A DNA stretch of 64,000 nucleotides, taken from positions 1-64,000 of the forward strand of contig JBBSFH010000009.1 of NCBI GenBank assembly GCA_038238915.1, read 5' to 3'. The notes under the pieces were generated by a model. That model saw only the letters and a list, made by a program, of their open reading frames with translations, did not search any database and had not been told where the DNA came from. This stretch comes from JAVVHE01 sp038238915 (lineage in GTDB: Bacteria > Pseudomonadota > Alphaproteobacteria > Sphingomonadales > Sphingomonadaceae). Below, in pieces: positions 18,613-27,224 of this stretch (the stretch's first letter is position 1; every line of letters begins with the position of its first letter). The position numbers were made by a program, and so were the translations under genes.

Positions 18613-19358
18613 GCGATGGCTCCTGTAGTGCGCAGTTTGTCGATCAGTTCGTCTACCGATTTGACGACGATGCCCGCCTGGCGCTTGCCGGGCTCCACCG
18701 TCTTCAACAGTTTGACGCGCGGCGTGGGATCGACGCCGTAATCCGCCGGGGTCTTGGGATCGATCTTCTTCGCCTTGGCCTTCATGATGTTGGGCAGGCT
18801 CGCGTAGCGCGGCTCGTTCAGGCGCAGGTCCGTTGTGACAACGGCAGGAAGCGTGAGTGCGATCGTCTCCAGCCCACCATCGACTTCGCGCGTGACGTGC
18901 GCGGTCTCGCCTTCGATCACCAGCTTCGACGCGAAGGTGCCCTGCGGCCAGCCGAGCAGCGCGGCGAGCATCTGGCCGGTCTGGTTCGCATCATCGTCGA
19001 TCGCCTGCTTGCCCAGGATGATGAGGCCGGGCTGCTCTTCGCGCGCGATCGCTGCGAGGATTTTAGCGACTGCCAGCGGTTCGGTCGGCTGATCGGTGAC
19101 CACGAGGATGCCGCGATCCGCGCCCAATGCCAAAGCAGTGCGGATCGTCTCCTGCGACTGCTGCACGCCGATCGAGACCACGACGATCTCGGTCGCGATG
19201 CCCTTTTCCTTTAGGCGCACTGCCTCCTCGACCGCGATCTCGTCGAAGGGGTTCATGCTCATCTTGACGTTGGCGAGATCCACGCCCGAGCCATCAGACT
19301 TGACGCGGATTTTGACGTTATAATCGACGACCCGCTTGACGGGCACCAAGAGCTTCAT
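18609..19358 (-). CDS. etfB: electron transfer flavoprotein beta subunit
   Basis: 249 residues, starting MKLLVPVKRVVDYNVKIRVK. Typical features are MNPFDEIAVEEAVRLKEKG, LGKQAIDDDANQTGQMLAALL and the AMP-binding region. It is first in the etfB-etfA-unknown-miaB-phoH series. ETF subunits support beta-oxidation and amino-acid catabolism, which fits the aromatic-CoA degradation genes at the right end of the window, although they are far apart. Confidence 0.97.
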   Translation of the reverse strand: MKLLVPVKRVVDYNVKIRVKSDGSGVDLANVKMSMNPFDEIAVEEAVRLKEKGIATEIVVVSIGVQQSQETIRTALALGADRGILVVTDQPTEPLAVAKILAAIAREEQPGLIILGKQAIDDDANQTGQMLAALLGWPQGTFASKLVIEGETAHVTREVDGGLETIALTLPAVVTTDLRLNEPRYASLPNIMKAKAKKIDPKTPADYGVDPTPRVKLLKTVEPGKRQAGIVVKSVDELIDKLRTTGAIA

Positions 19359-19447
19359 TCGGGCACTCCCTTATCCCCATGGATTTGGCGCGATGGAGCG
19401 GTGCCGTCAATGCGGCCCGCACGCGCGCTCGCGCCTTCGGTGCCTGG

Positions 19448-20332
19448 CTAGCGTCCGAGCACGCGCGCGAGCGTGGACCCGAGTTCGGCCGGGCTGTCGG
19501 TGATCGTGATCCCCGCCGCACGCATCGCTTCGAGCTTGCTCTCCGCATCCCCCTTGCCACCGCTGACGATCGCGCCCGCGTGACCCATCCTTCGTCCCGG
19601 CGGAGCAGTCCGACCGGCGATGAAGCCGACCATCGGCTTGCTTCGGCCCCTTCGCGCTTCGTCGGCGAGAAAATGCGCGGCTTCCTCCTCGGCGCTGCCG
19701 CCGATTTCGCCGATCATGATCATGCTCTGCGTTTCGGGATCGGCGAGGAAGAGTTCGAGCACGTCGATAAAGTTGGTGCCGTTGACCGGATCGCCGCCGA
19801 TACCGACCGCGCTCGTCTGGCCGAGCCCCGCAAGCGTCGTCTGATGCACCGCTTCGTAGGTGAGCGTGCCCGAGCGGCTGACAACGCCGACGCTGCCCTT
19901 AAGGAAGATGTTGCCCGGCATGATGCCGATCTTGCACTCGCCCGGCGTCAGCACGCCGGGGCAGTTGGGGCCGATCAGGCGCGATTTGCTGCCGGTCAGC
20001 GCGCGCTTGACCTTGACCATATCGAGCACGGGAATGCCCTCGGTGATGCACACGATCAGCGGCACCCCGGCGTCGATCGCCTCGAGGATCGCATCGGCGG
20101 CAAACGGCGGCGGCACGTAGATCGCGCTCGCGTCCGCGCGGGTGGCGTGTATCGCCTGCGCGACGGTATCGAAGACGGGGAGGTTAAGATGCTGCTGCCC
20201 GCCTTTGCCCGGCGCGACGCCGCCGACCATTTTCGTCCCGTAGGCGATCGCTTGCTCGGAATGGAAGGTGCCCTGCTTGCCGGTGAAGCCCTGGCAGATG
20301 ACCTTGGTTGCAGAAGTGACGAGGATGGACAT
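19448..20332 (-). CDS. sucD: succinate--CoA ligase [ADP-forming] alpha subunit
   Basis: TCA-cycle enzyme subunit that binds CoA and carries the phosphohistidine. 294 residues, the family length, beginning MSILVTSATKVICQGFTGKQ; CoA site GFTGKQGTFHSEQAI and active-site MGHAGAIVSGG. ATG 20332 overlaps the stop of the preceding unknown gene (TGATG). The frame is open much further upstream but with no SucD sequence. It is separated from sucC by that extra gene. Confidence 0.96.
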   Translation of the reverse strand: MSILVTSATKVICQGFTGKQGTFHSEQAIAYGTKMVGGVAPGKGGQQHLNLPVFDTVAQAIHATRADASAIYVPPPFAADAILEAIDAGVPLIVCITEGIPVLDMVKVKRALTGSKSRLIGPNCPGVLTPGECKIGIMPGNIFLKGSVGVVSRSGTLTYEAVHQTTLAGLGQTSAVGIGGDPVNGTNFIDVLELFLADPETQSMIMIGEIGGSAEEEAAHFLADEARRGRSKPMVGFIAGRTAPPGRRMGHAGAIVSGGKGDAESKLEAMRAAGITITDSPAELGSTLARVLGR

Positions 20333-20868
20333 CAGCGAACTTTCGGAACGGGGGCGGTGAGCGTCAGCTCGACGGTGGGATGCGGCACATGGTCTGAATC
20401 GGGCTGTGTGTGGATGATGAACGCGATCGTCTGCACGCGGCCCGCGATCCCGCGCTGCCAGACATGCTGCTCGCCCGCCGCCGTGCCTGCGCCCAGATGC
20501 AGCCGGCGGCGCAGTTCTGCGAGAGCGGCGGCAGGCGCGGGAGCCTCGACGAGCGGGGTCAACACCGCGCAAACCTGCCCCTGTGCCGTACCGAGCAGGC
20601 TCAGCTGCAACGGCCACGCGGTCAGGCTTTCGATGCCCGGCGGCGATCCGGCTTCGGGCGCAAACGCACGCGGCTTCGCGGCGCGCGCCGCCGCTTTCTG
20701 CGCACGCGCGTCGCCCGGGTGCGCGAGGCAGATTGCCGCAAACGCGGGCGCGGCCTGAGCGATCGACCCAGCGGATTCCAGACTGCCGATCAGATTGGGC
20801 TGTGCTCCTGCGGGGGCAGGCGGAGCGCACGAAACTATCGTCGCGATTACGAGATAAGCAACGCGCAT
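20332..20868 (-). CDS. hypothetical exported protein between sucC and sucD
   Basis: 178 residues, not recognised. From ATG 20868 it begins MRVAYLVIATIVSCAPPAPAGAQ, a signal peptide with possible cleavage after GAQ. The mature part has two Cys (AAICLAHPGDARAQ and GQVCAVLTPL) and a C-terminal segment with GRVQTIAFIIHTQPDSDH. It ends by overlapping the sucD start (TGATG), so its translation probably feeds sucD. It starts 38 bases after sucC. A secreted protein inside a TCA-cycle operon is unexpected; see findings. Confidence 0.75.
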   Translation of the reverse strand: MRVAYLVIATIVSCAPPAPAGAQPNLIGSLESAGSIAQAAPAFAAICLAHPGDARAQKAAARAAKPRAFAPEAGSPPGIESLTAWPLQLSLLGTAQGQVCAVLTPLVEAPAPAAALAELRRRLHLGAGTAAGEQHVWQRGIAGRVQTIAFIIHTQPDSDHVPHPTVELTLTAPVPKVR

Positions 20869-20905
20869 CGCTATTGTGAATCGTTCGTCGAGACTGCGCG
20901 CGCCA

Positions 20906-22105
20906 TCACGCGGCCTTGCGGACTTCGGCGACGATCTTGCGCGCGGCGTCGCCCAGATCGTTCGCGCTGACGATCGGCAGGCCCGACTGCGCGAGGATGG
21001 ATTTGCCAAGTTCGACGTTGGTGCCCTCGAGGCGGACCACCAGCGGCACGTGCAGGTTCACCTCTTTTGCCGCCGCGATGATGCCTTCCGCGATGATATC
21101 GCAGCGCATGATGCCGCCGAAGATATTGACAAGGATGCCCTTCACCGCCGAATCGGACAGGATCAGCTTGAACGCGGCGGTCACCTTCTCCTTTGAAGCA
21201 CCGCCGCCGACATCGAGGAAGTTGGCGGGTTCCGCGCCATTCAGCTTGATGATGTCCATCGTCGCCATCGCGAGTCCCGCGCCGTTCACCAGGCAGCCGA
21301 TATCGCCATCGAGCTTGATGAACGCGAGTTCGTGCTTGGAAGCCTCGATCTCGGCGGGATCTTCCTCGCTCAGATCGCGCAGCGGCACGAGATCGGAGTG
21401 GCGGAACATGGCATTGTCGTCGAAGCTCACCTTCGCGTCCAAGACCATCAGCTTGCCATCCGCCGTGACCGCGAGCGGGTTGATCTCTATCTGCGCAGCA
21501 TCGGTGCCGACGAACGCGGCATAGGCGGTGGCGACGACCTTTTCCGCCTGCTTCGCCAGATCGCCGCTCAGTCCCAGCGCGCACGCGACCGAGCGGCCGT
21601 GGTGCGGCTGCACACCCGACGCGGGATCGACGGTGAAGGTAAGGATCGCGTCCGGGTTCGAATGCGCGACCTCCTCGATGTCCATGCCGCCCTGCTGCGA
21701 CGCGACGATGGCGATGCGGCCGCTGGCGCGGTCCACCAGAAACGCGAGGTAGAATTCCTTGGCGATATCGACGCCGTCGGTGACGTATAGCCGGTTGACC
21801 TGCTTGCCGTGCGCGCCCGTCTGGATCGTGACGAGCGTGTTGCCCAGCATGTCGGTGGCGGCGGCGCGCACATCTTCCTTGCTGCGCGCGAGGCGGACGC
21901 CGCCCTTGGCCTCCGGCGGCAGTTCGTTGAACTTGCCCTTGCCGCGGCCCCCGGCGTGGATCTGCGCCTTCACGACATAGAGTGGCCCCGGCAGCTGATC
22001 GATGGCGGCGACCGCCTCCTCGACGCTCATCGCGGCGAACCCGGCGGGGACAGGGACGCCGTATTTGGCCAGCAGTTCCTTGGCTTGATATTCGTGAATA
22101 TTCAT
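20906..22105 (-). CDS. sucC: succinate--CoA ligase [ADP-forming] beta subunit
   Basis: 399 residues. ATP-grasp subunit: MNIHEYQAKELLAKYGVPVP at the start, VVKAQIHAGGRGKGKFN in the nucleotide-binding part, NPLAVTADGKLMVLDAKVSFDDNA, and the NGAGLAMATMDIIK and FGGIMRCDIIAEGII segments that contact CoA. It works as a heterodimer with SucD. The start ATG 22105 is at the family N-terminus. bioB lies upstream on the same strand. Confidence 0.97.
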   Translation of the reverse strand: MNIHEYQAKELLAKYGVPVPAGFAAMSVEEAVAAIDQLPGPLYVVKAQIHAGGRGKGKFNELPPEAKGGVRLARSKEDVRAAATDMLGNTLVTIQTGAHGKQVNRLYVTDGVDIAKEFYLAFLVDRASGRIAIVASQQGGMDIEEVAHSNPDAILTFTVDPASGVQPHHGRSVACALGLSGDLAKQAEKVVATAYAAFVGTDAAQIEINPLAVTADGKLMVLDAKVSFDDNAMFRHSDLVPLRDLSEEDPAEIEASKHELAFIKLDGDIGCLVNGAGLAMATMDIIKLNGAEPANFLDVGGGASKEKVTAAFKLILSDSAVKGILVNIFGGIMRCDIIAEGIIAAAKEVNLHVPLVVRLEGTNVELGKSILAQSGLPIVSANDLGDAARKIVAEVRKAA

Positions 22106-22183
22106 GGGCGTCCTGTCGGGCGAGCGGCTGGAGCGTCCTAGCGTCCCGCCCGAGGCTTGTCTCCCCTCACTGACCCTGGGAGC

Positions 22184-23149
22184 TCAGGTCGCCACCAGCC
22201 CCAGCGTCTCGAACAGCCGCGCATCCCGATCGACCCCCGGATTGGCGGTGGTGAGCAGCCGGTCCCCCACGAAGATCGAGTTCGCGCCCGCGAGGAACGC
22301 CAGCGCCTGCGTTTCGGTGGCCATGGTCTCGCGCCCCGCCGAAAGCCGCACCACCGCGCGCGGCATCGTGATCCGCGCGGCCGCAACCGTGCGCGCGAAC
22401 TCGATGCCGTCGATCGCGGGGGACGCGCCCGACAGCACCGCATCGCCGAGCGGGGTTCCGGCCACGGGAACCAGCGCGTTGATCGGCACCGATCCCGGAT
22501 GCTCGGGTAACGTGGCAAGCGTGTGAATCAGCCCGATGCGGTCGGCGCGGCTTTCGCCCATACCGATGATGCCGCCGCAGCACGTCGCCATCCCCGCGCG
22601 GCGAACATAGCCGAGCGTATCGAGCCGATCCTGATAACTGCGCGTACTCACCACCGCCGCGTAATATTCGGGCGAGCTATCGAGATTATGGTTGTAGTAA
22701 TCGAGGCCCGCGTGCGCGAGCGCATCGGCTTGATGCGGTTCGAGCGTTCCCAGCGTCATGCAGGTTTCCAGCCCCAGCGCCTTCACGCCCTCGACCATGC
22801 GGGTAAGCGCGGGCAGATCGCGGTCCTTGGGGCCGGTCCACGCCGCGCCCATGCAGAAGCGTGTCGCCCCCCCTGCCCTCGCCGCTGCCGCCTCGGCGAT
22901 CACCGCGTCCACATCCATCAGCTTGGTCGCCTTGAGGCCGGTGTCGAACTTGGCCGACTGCGAACAGTAGCCGCAGTCCTGCGCACAGCCGCCGGTCTTG
23001 ATCGAAAGCAACTGGCTGCGCTGGACGCTGTTGGGCGCGTGGTTCGCGCGGTGGACGGTCTGCGCGCGAAAGATGAGATCGGCAAACGGCAGATCGAACA
23101 GCGCGGCGATTTCGGCGCGGGTCCAGTCGGTACGGGGAGCTTCGGTCAT
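22184..23149 (-). CDS. bioB: biotin synthase
   Basis: Radical SAM enzyme inserting sulfur into dethiobiotin. 321 residues from ATG 23149. CAQDCGYCSQ binds the SAM cluster; YNHNLDSSPEYY, GGIIGMGES and INALVPVAGTPL are conserved BioB segments; MPRAVVRLSAGRE near the C-terminus contains the Arg ligand of the second cluster. The open frame continues far beyond ATG 23149, but that part lies opposite aroE and shows no BioB sequence. No other bio genes are adjacent. Confidence 0.96.
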   Translation of the reverse strand: MTEAPRTDWTRAEIAALFDLPFADLIFRAQTVHRANHAPNSVQRSQLLSIKTGGCAQDCGYCSQSAKFDTGLKATKLMDVDAVIAEAAAARAGGATRFCMGAAWTGPKDRDLPALTRMVEGVKALGLETCMTLGTLEPHQADALAHAGLDYYNHNLDSSPEYYAAVVSTRSYQDRLDTLGYVRRAGMATCCGGIIGMGESRADRIGLIHTLATLPEHPGSVPINALVPVAGTPLGDAVLSGASPAIDGIEFARTVAAARITMPRAVVRLSAGRETMATETQALAFLAGANSIFVGDRLLTTANPGVDRDARLFETLGLVAT

Positions 23150-23239
23150 GCGCGCGGTTTCGTGGGTCGCGCGCGCGGCGTCAATCGGGGCTGCGCCTGA
23201 CACTTGGCGCTCGACCCCAACCCCCCCTAGGATCGCGCG

Positions 23240-24088
23240 ATGAACCAGGGGCCAAGCGGAGCGGCGATCGTCGCGGGGGTGGTGGGAGCGCCCATCACAC
23301 GGTCGCTCAGCCCGTTCCTGCACGCGCGCTGGATTGCGGCTGCCGGGATCGACGCGCTCTACGCGCCGTTCGCGCTGCACGCGGACGGGTTCGCGCGCTT
23401 CATCGATGGGATGCGCGGCGGCGCGATCCGTGGGCTGAACGTCACCGCGCCGTTCAAACGCGCGGCGCTCGCGCTCGCCGATACTGCCGACGATGCGGCG
23501 GATCGCTGCGGATCGGCCAATCTGCTGCTCTTCGCGCCCGATGGCACGATCGAGGCGCGCTCGACCGACGGGCACGGCGTAATCGCCGCGATCGCGCGGC
23601 GCGCGCGGTCGCTCATTCCCGCGCAGGGCCCGGCGGTGGTGCTCGGCGCGGGCGGCGCCGGGGCCGCTGCCGCCGTGGCACTCGCGCGCGCCGGATGGCG
23701 TGTGCGCCTCGTCAACCGCGCGATCGAACGCGCCGAGGCGCTCGGGGCGAGGACCGGTGGCATCGATCCGTTCGGCTGGGACGCGATGGCACGCGCGCTT
23801 GATGGCGCGGCGCTGGTGATCAACGCACTCGGCGGCAGCGCACCGCTCGTCGAAACACCGCCGGGCGCAGCCGCGATGGACATGGGCTATACGGGCCATG
23901 ACACCGCGTTCCTGCGCGCCGCCGCCGCGCGCGGCGACGCGGTGATCCATGGCATCGACATGCTGATCGCGCAGGCCGAGCCGAGCTTCGCGGCCTTCTA
24001 CGGCATCGTTCCGCCGCCGATCGATCAGCGGACCGCCGCCGTGGCGCTGCTACGCGCGCGCGCCCTCGGCAGCGAGAAAGGCGCGTAA
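23240..24088 (+). CDS. aroE: shikimate dehydrogenase
   Basis: Reduces 3-dehydroshikimate with NADPH. 282 residues with the substrate motif TRSLSPFLHARW, the catalytic lysine in GLNVTAPFKRA, Asp in STDGHGVIAAI and the Rossmann loop LGAGGAGAAAAVALA, then NRAIERAEALG. The 3' end overlaps the 3' end of the convergent aroKB fusion by 39 bases. Several residues differ from E. coli AroE (CGSANLL in place of GAVNTL), but the key residues are present. Confidence 0.92.
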   Translation: MNQGPSGAAIVAGVVGAPITRSLSPFLHARWIAAAGIDALYAPFALHADGFARFIDGMRGGAIRGLNVTAPFKRAALALADTADDAADRCGSANLLLFAPDGTIEARSTDGHGVIAAIARRARSLIPAQGPAVVLGAGGAGAAAAVALARAGWRVRLVNRAIERAEALGARTGGIDPFGWDAMARALDGAALVINALGGSAPLVETPPGAAAMDMGYTGHDTAFLRAAAARGDAVIHGIDMLIAQAEPSFAAFYGIVPPPIDQRTAAVALLRARALGSEKGA

Positions 24089-25642
24089 GGCAGCTGCATC
24101 GACATCGCGCGCAACGAACGCCGCGCCGATGCCGCGCGCGAGGATCAATGTGAGGCCGCCGCGCGTCGCCTTCTTGTCGCCGCGCATCCGCTCGAGCAGC
24201 GCGTCCGCCGCGAAACTGCCCGCCTGGTCCAGCCGCGTGGGCAGGCCGCACGCGTCCAGATGCTTAGCCACGCGCGCGGCGTCCTCGAGCGCGCACAAGC
24301 CAAGCTGGGCGGAGAACCGGAATGCGAGCGCGCAGCCGAGCGCGACCGCCTCGCCGTGCGTCAGCGCGTCGCCGAACCCGGTCTCGGCTTCGAGCGCGTG
24401 GCCGAAGGTGTGCCCGAGGTTGAGCAGCGCGCGCGCACCCTGTTCGTGCGGGTCGGCGGTGACGATGCGCGCTTTCATACGCACGCTGTGGGCAATCGCT
24501 GAACGCAGCACCGCCGCCTCGCCCGCAAGCACCGCGTGCGCGTTCGCTTCGAGCCACGTGAAGAAGCGCGCGTCGGCCAGCAGGCCGTATTTTACGACCT
24601 CGGCATAACCCGATCGGATCTCGCGTGGCGGGAGCGTGGCGAGCGTATCGGTATCCGCCAGCACCAGCCGGGGATTGTGGAACGCGCCCACAAGGTTCTT
24701 GCCCGCCGCAAGATCGATCGCGGTCTTGCCGCCGACCGAGCTATCCACCTGCGCGAGCAGGGAGGTGGGCACCTGCACCCAGGCGATGCCGCGCACGTAG
24801 ATCGCGGCGGCAAAGCCGGTCAGATCGCCGACCACCCCGCCGCCCAGCGCAACCACCACATCGGCGCGCGACAGGCGCGCGGCGGCGAAGGCGTCGATCA
24901 GCGATGCGAGGCCCTCCCAACTCTTGCTCGCCTCGCCGGGCGCGATCGTGGTGAGATCGGCGGCGATCCCGGCCGCGCGCAGGCTGGCGAGCAGCGCGGG
25001 GGCATAGGCGACGGTATTGGCGTCCGCGACCACCAGCGCGCGCCCGAAGCCGAGCGCGGCGATGTGCGCGCCCGCGTGCGCGAGCAGCCCCGGTCCGATG
25101 CGGACGCTATATTCGGGATCGCCCACCGGGACCGTTTCGCAGATCGGGCCGCTGGCACAGGCGGCGGCGGCCTCCGCCGCGACCTCTCCAGGCGCAGGCG
25201 CGGCATCGACGATGATGTCCGCCAGCGCATAATCGCCCGCACGCGCCGCATGGAGCCGGGCAAGCGCCGCCGCCGGATCGCCCGCGAGCAGCGGCCGCCC
25301 CGCCCCATCCCCCACGCGCGCACCAAGGACCGGCAGCGGTGCATCCAGATGCACCGTGCGCGCGGATTGGCGCACCAGCGCGCGGGTATGCGAATCGGCA
25401 AACGCCCCGCCGCCAAGCGCGAGCACCGCGGGCGCGGCTTCGAGCAGCTCGGCGATGACCGTGCGCTCGGCGGCGCGAAACGCGGGTTCACCCTGCGCGA
25501 ACAAAGCAGCGATCGGGCCGTAGCGCGCCTCGATCGCGGCGTCGGTATCGACGAACGGCAGGCCGAGATGTGCCGCGAACAGCGGGCCGACGGTGGATTT
25601 GCCACTGCCGGGCATCCCTACCAGCGCGATATGGCGGATCAC
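24050..25642 (-). CDS. aroKB: bifunctional shikimate kinase / 3-dehydroquinate synthase (fusion)
   Basis: A continuous 530-codon frame. Residues 1-165 are shikimate kinase: Walker A GMPGSGKST (9-17), DTD (32-34), GGGA (77-80), GRPLL (115-119). Residues 175-530 are AroB: GGGVVGDLTGF (267-277), VDSSVGGKTAID (299-310), metal ligands consistent with E348, H411 and H429 (in YAEVVKYG, HTFGHALE, THGEAV). In most bacteria these are separate adjacent genes; here a linker of about ten residues joins them. It is followed downstream by aroE (convergent) and preceded by aroA eight bases away. Bifunctional AroK-AroB is known in a few lineages such as bifidobacteria. Confidence 0.94.
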   Translation of the reverse strand: MIRHIALVGMPGSGKSTVGPLFAAHLGLPFVDTDAAIEARYGPIAALFAQGEPAFRAAERTVIAELLEAAPAVLALGGGAFADSHTRALVRQSARTVHLDAPLPVLGARVGDGAGRPLLAGDPAAALARLHAARAGDYALADIIVDAAPAPGEVAAEAAAACASGPICETVPVGDPEYSVRIGPGLLAHAGAHIAALGFGRALVVADANTVAYAPALLASLRAAGIAADLTTIAPGEASKSWEGLASLIDAFAAARLSRADVVVALGGGVVGDLTGFAAAIYVRGIAWVQVPTSLLAQVDSSVGGKTAIDLAAGKNLVGAFHNPRLVLADTDTLATLPPREIRSGYAEVVKYGLLADARFFTWLEANAHAVLAGEAAVLRSAIAHSVRMKARIVTADPHEQGARALLNLGHTFGHALEAETGFGDALTHGEAVALGCALAFRFSAQLGLCALEDAARVAKHLDACGLPTRLDQAGSFAADALLERMRGDKKATRGGLTLILARGIGAAFVARDVDAAALRAFLAAEGARA

Positions 25643-25649
25643 CCCGCGC

Positions 25650-26948
25650 TCACCCGATGTCCGCGCCGAGCGCGCGCATGAGATCGCCGAACCCCGGGAA
25701 GCTCGTGACGATCATGTCGGCATCGCGCACGGTGACGGGCGCACGCGCGCCCAGCCCGAGAACGAGGAACGCCATCGCGATGCGGTGATCGCCGTGCGTT
25801 TCCACCTCGGCCCCGCCCGGCACATCGCCGCCGCGCCCATGCACCGCGAACCAGTCCGGCCCGTCCTCGCATTCCACACCGCAGGCGCGCAGGCCCGCGA
25901 TCATCAGCGCGATACGGTCGCTCTCCTTGACGCGCAGTTCGCCCACGCCGTGCATCACGGTCGTGCCATGCGCGAAGGCCGCGACTGCTGAGAGCACCGG
26001 ATATTCATCGATCATCGCCGCCGCGCGGTTCGCGGGCACTTCCACGCCGGTCAGTGGCCCGGCGGTCGCGGTCAGCGCCGCGACCGGCTCGCCGCCGCCA
26101 TCGTCGGCAGCGGTGGTGGCGAGCAACGCGCCCATCTCGCGTAATGTTTCGAACAGGCCGGTGCGCAGCGGGTTCATCAGCACGCCCTCGACGCACACGC
26201 GCGAACCCGGAACAATCAGCCCCGCCGCGATCGGGAAGGCGGCGGACGAGGGATCGCCCGGAACACGCACGGCGCGGCCAGCAAGCGCGCGGACGTTCCC
26301 GAGCGCGATAAGCCGTCCCTGCGCGGTTTCGGTTTCGCTCACGTCCGCGCCGAACGCGCGCAGCATCCGCTCCGAATGATCGCGCGTGCGCACGGGTTCG
26401 GTGACGCTGACCGCCGCGCCCGTCCCCAGCCCCGCCAGCAGGATCGCGGACTTGACCTGCGCGGACGCGATCGGCGCGAGGAAATCGATACCCGTCAGCC
26501 CGCCGCCGGTGAGCGTGAGCGGCAGCCCCGGCCCGCCCGCGAAGCGCGCGCCCATCTGCGTAAGCGGTGCGGTGACGCGCGCCATCGGCCGCTTGGACAG
26601 CGAAGCATCGCCAACGAAGCGCGCCTCGGTCGGGAACGCAGCGGCGGCACCCAGCAGCAGCCTTGCAGCGGTGCCGCTGTTGCCGCAATCGATGTCTGCG
26701 GTGGGCGACCGCCACGCGGTACCCTCAACGCTCCAGCCGTGCGCGCCGCGCTCGACGCGCGCCCCAAACGCCGCGACCGCAGCCCCAGTGGCGAGCACAT
26801 CCGCGCTTTCCAACAAGCCCATTATGGTGGTGACGCCGCGCGCGAGACCGCCCAGAATCAGCGCGCGATGCGAGATCGATTTGTCGCCCGGCGCGGTCAC
26901 CGTGCCCGTGAGCACGCGGCCGGGGCTGGCAGTGAGGCGGGCCGACAT
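25650..26948 (-). CDS. aroA: 3-phosphoshikimate 1-carboxyvinyltransferase (EPSP synthase)
   Basis: 432 residues. PGDKSISHRALILGGLARG is the conserved N-terminal lysine/serine motif; GDASLSKRPMARV, VPGDPSSAAFPIAAGL, ELRVKESDRIALM and THGDHRIAMAF are the other signatures. The GDASLSKRPM form is like class II (CP4-type) enzymes, while the region GNSGTAARL keeps Gly where CP4 has Ala. It is first in a two-gene unit with aroKB (gap of eight bases) and divergent from the trp leader. Confidence 0.95.
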   Translation of the reverse strand: MSARLTASPGRVLTGTVTAPGDKSISHRALILGGLARGVTTIMGLLESADVLATGAAVAAFGARVERGAHGWSVEGTAWRSPTADIDCGNSGTAARLLLGAAAAFPTEARFVGDASLSKRPMARVTAPLTQMGARFAGGPGLPLTLTGGGLTGIDFLAPIASAQVKSAILLAGLGTGAAVSVTEPVRTRDHSERMLRAFGADVSETETAQGRLIALGNVRALAGRAVRVPGDPSSAAFPIAAGLIVPGSRVCVEGVLMNPLRTGLFETLREMGALLATTAADDGGGEPVAALTATAGPLTGVEVPANRAAAMIDEYPVLSAVAAFAHGTTVMHGVGELRVKESDRIALMIAGLRACGVECEDGPDWFAVHGRGGDVPGGAEVETHGDHRIAMAFLVLGLGARAPVTVRDADMIVTSFPGFGDLMRALGADIG

Positions 26949-27022
26949 GGCTGCGGGTTAGCCGGGTGAAACCGAACGCGCAAATTGCACGGCATCGTGC
27001 GGGTGAGGTCGATCGCGCCCGC

Positions 27023-27051
27023 TTGACCTCGGCTGCGGCATCCGCCAACTT
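27023..27051 (+). promoter_or_regulatory. candidate promoter of the trp leader (leaderless transcript)
   Basis: TTGACC at 27023-27028, a 17-base spacer, and CAACTT at 27046-27051 place the transcription start about seven bases later, on the A of the leader ATG (27058). There is no ribosome binding site before that ATG, so the leader would be translated from a leaderless mRNA, as in Sinorhizobium trpL. The -10 is weak by E. coli standards. Confidence 0.55.
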
Positions 27052-27057
27052 CACTTG

Positions 27058-27150
27058 ATGAACCGCAGCAGTTTGCTTGCCCCTAAGGGCTGGTGGTGGC
27101 GATCGCCCGCCGCCCGCGCGTGCGCGCGGTCGGGGAGCGCTGCGGCCTAG
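27058..27150 (+). CDS. trpL: trp leader peptide with three consecutive Trp codons
   Basis: A 30-codon frame from ATG 27058 to TAG 27148-27150, below the size of an ordinary gene. Codons 12-14 (27091-27099) are TGG TGG TGG, in the context APKGWWWRS, directly upstream of trpE. Such a run is the sensor of charged tRNA-Trp in attenuation, and WWW is the form used by rhizobial trpL (which ends soon after it). Here the frame continues 16 codons past the Trp run into GC-rich hairpin sequence. The evidence is position, Trp run and a possible leaderless promoter; no homologue was checked. Confidence 0.78.
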   Translation: MNRSSLLAPKGWWWRSPAARACARSGSAAA

Positions 27151-27190
27151 GGCCAGCGTTTCTCGGCAGGGGCGGCGGGCCGGACCCGCC
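27091..27190 (+). promoter_or_regulatory. putative trp attenuator (competing RNA hairpins)
   Basis: The leader contains mutually exclusive pairings. The Trp codons TGGTGGTGG (27091-27099) can pair, with G-U pairs, to CCGCCGCC (27107-27114). The ten bases GCCCGCCGCC (27105-27114) pair perfectly with GGCGGCGGGC (27171-27180). That segment also folds locally with CCCGCC (27185-27190). A further perfect hairpin is 27114-27129. A terminator-like hairpin at about 27138-27158 (CGCT, GGCC / GGCC, AGCG) is followed by TTTCT. The layout fits classical attenuation, but no fold was computed, and the stall site is very close to the first stem. Confidence 0.65.
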
Positions 27191-27224
27191 AAGCCGACCC
27201 TCAAAGCCCGAGAACATTATCCCC

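Noticed and set aside
20869..21009. Longer start for the gene between sucC and sucD
   Set aside because: The extension overlaps the sucC 3' end and would bury the signal peptide that starts at ATG 20868.
26949..27057. Further coding capacity between aroA and the trp leader
   Set aside because: Only promoter-like sequence was seen; no frame with a ribosome binding site.
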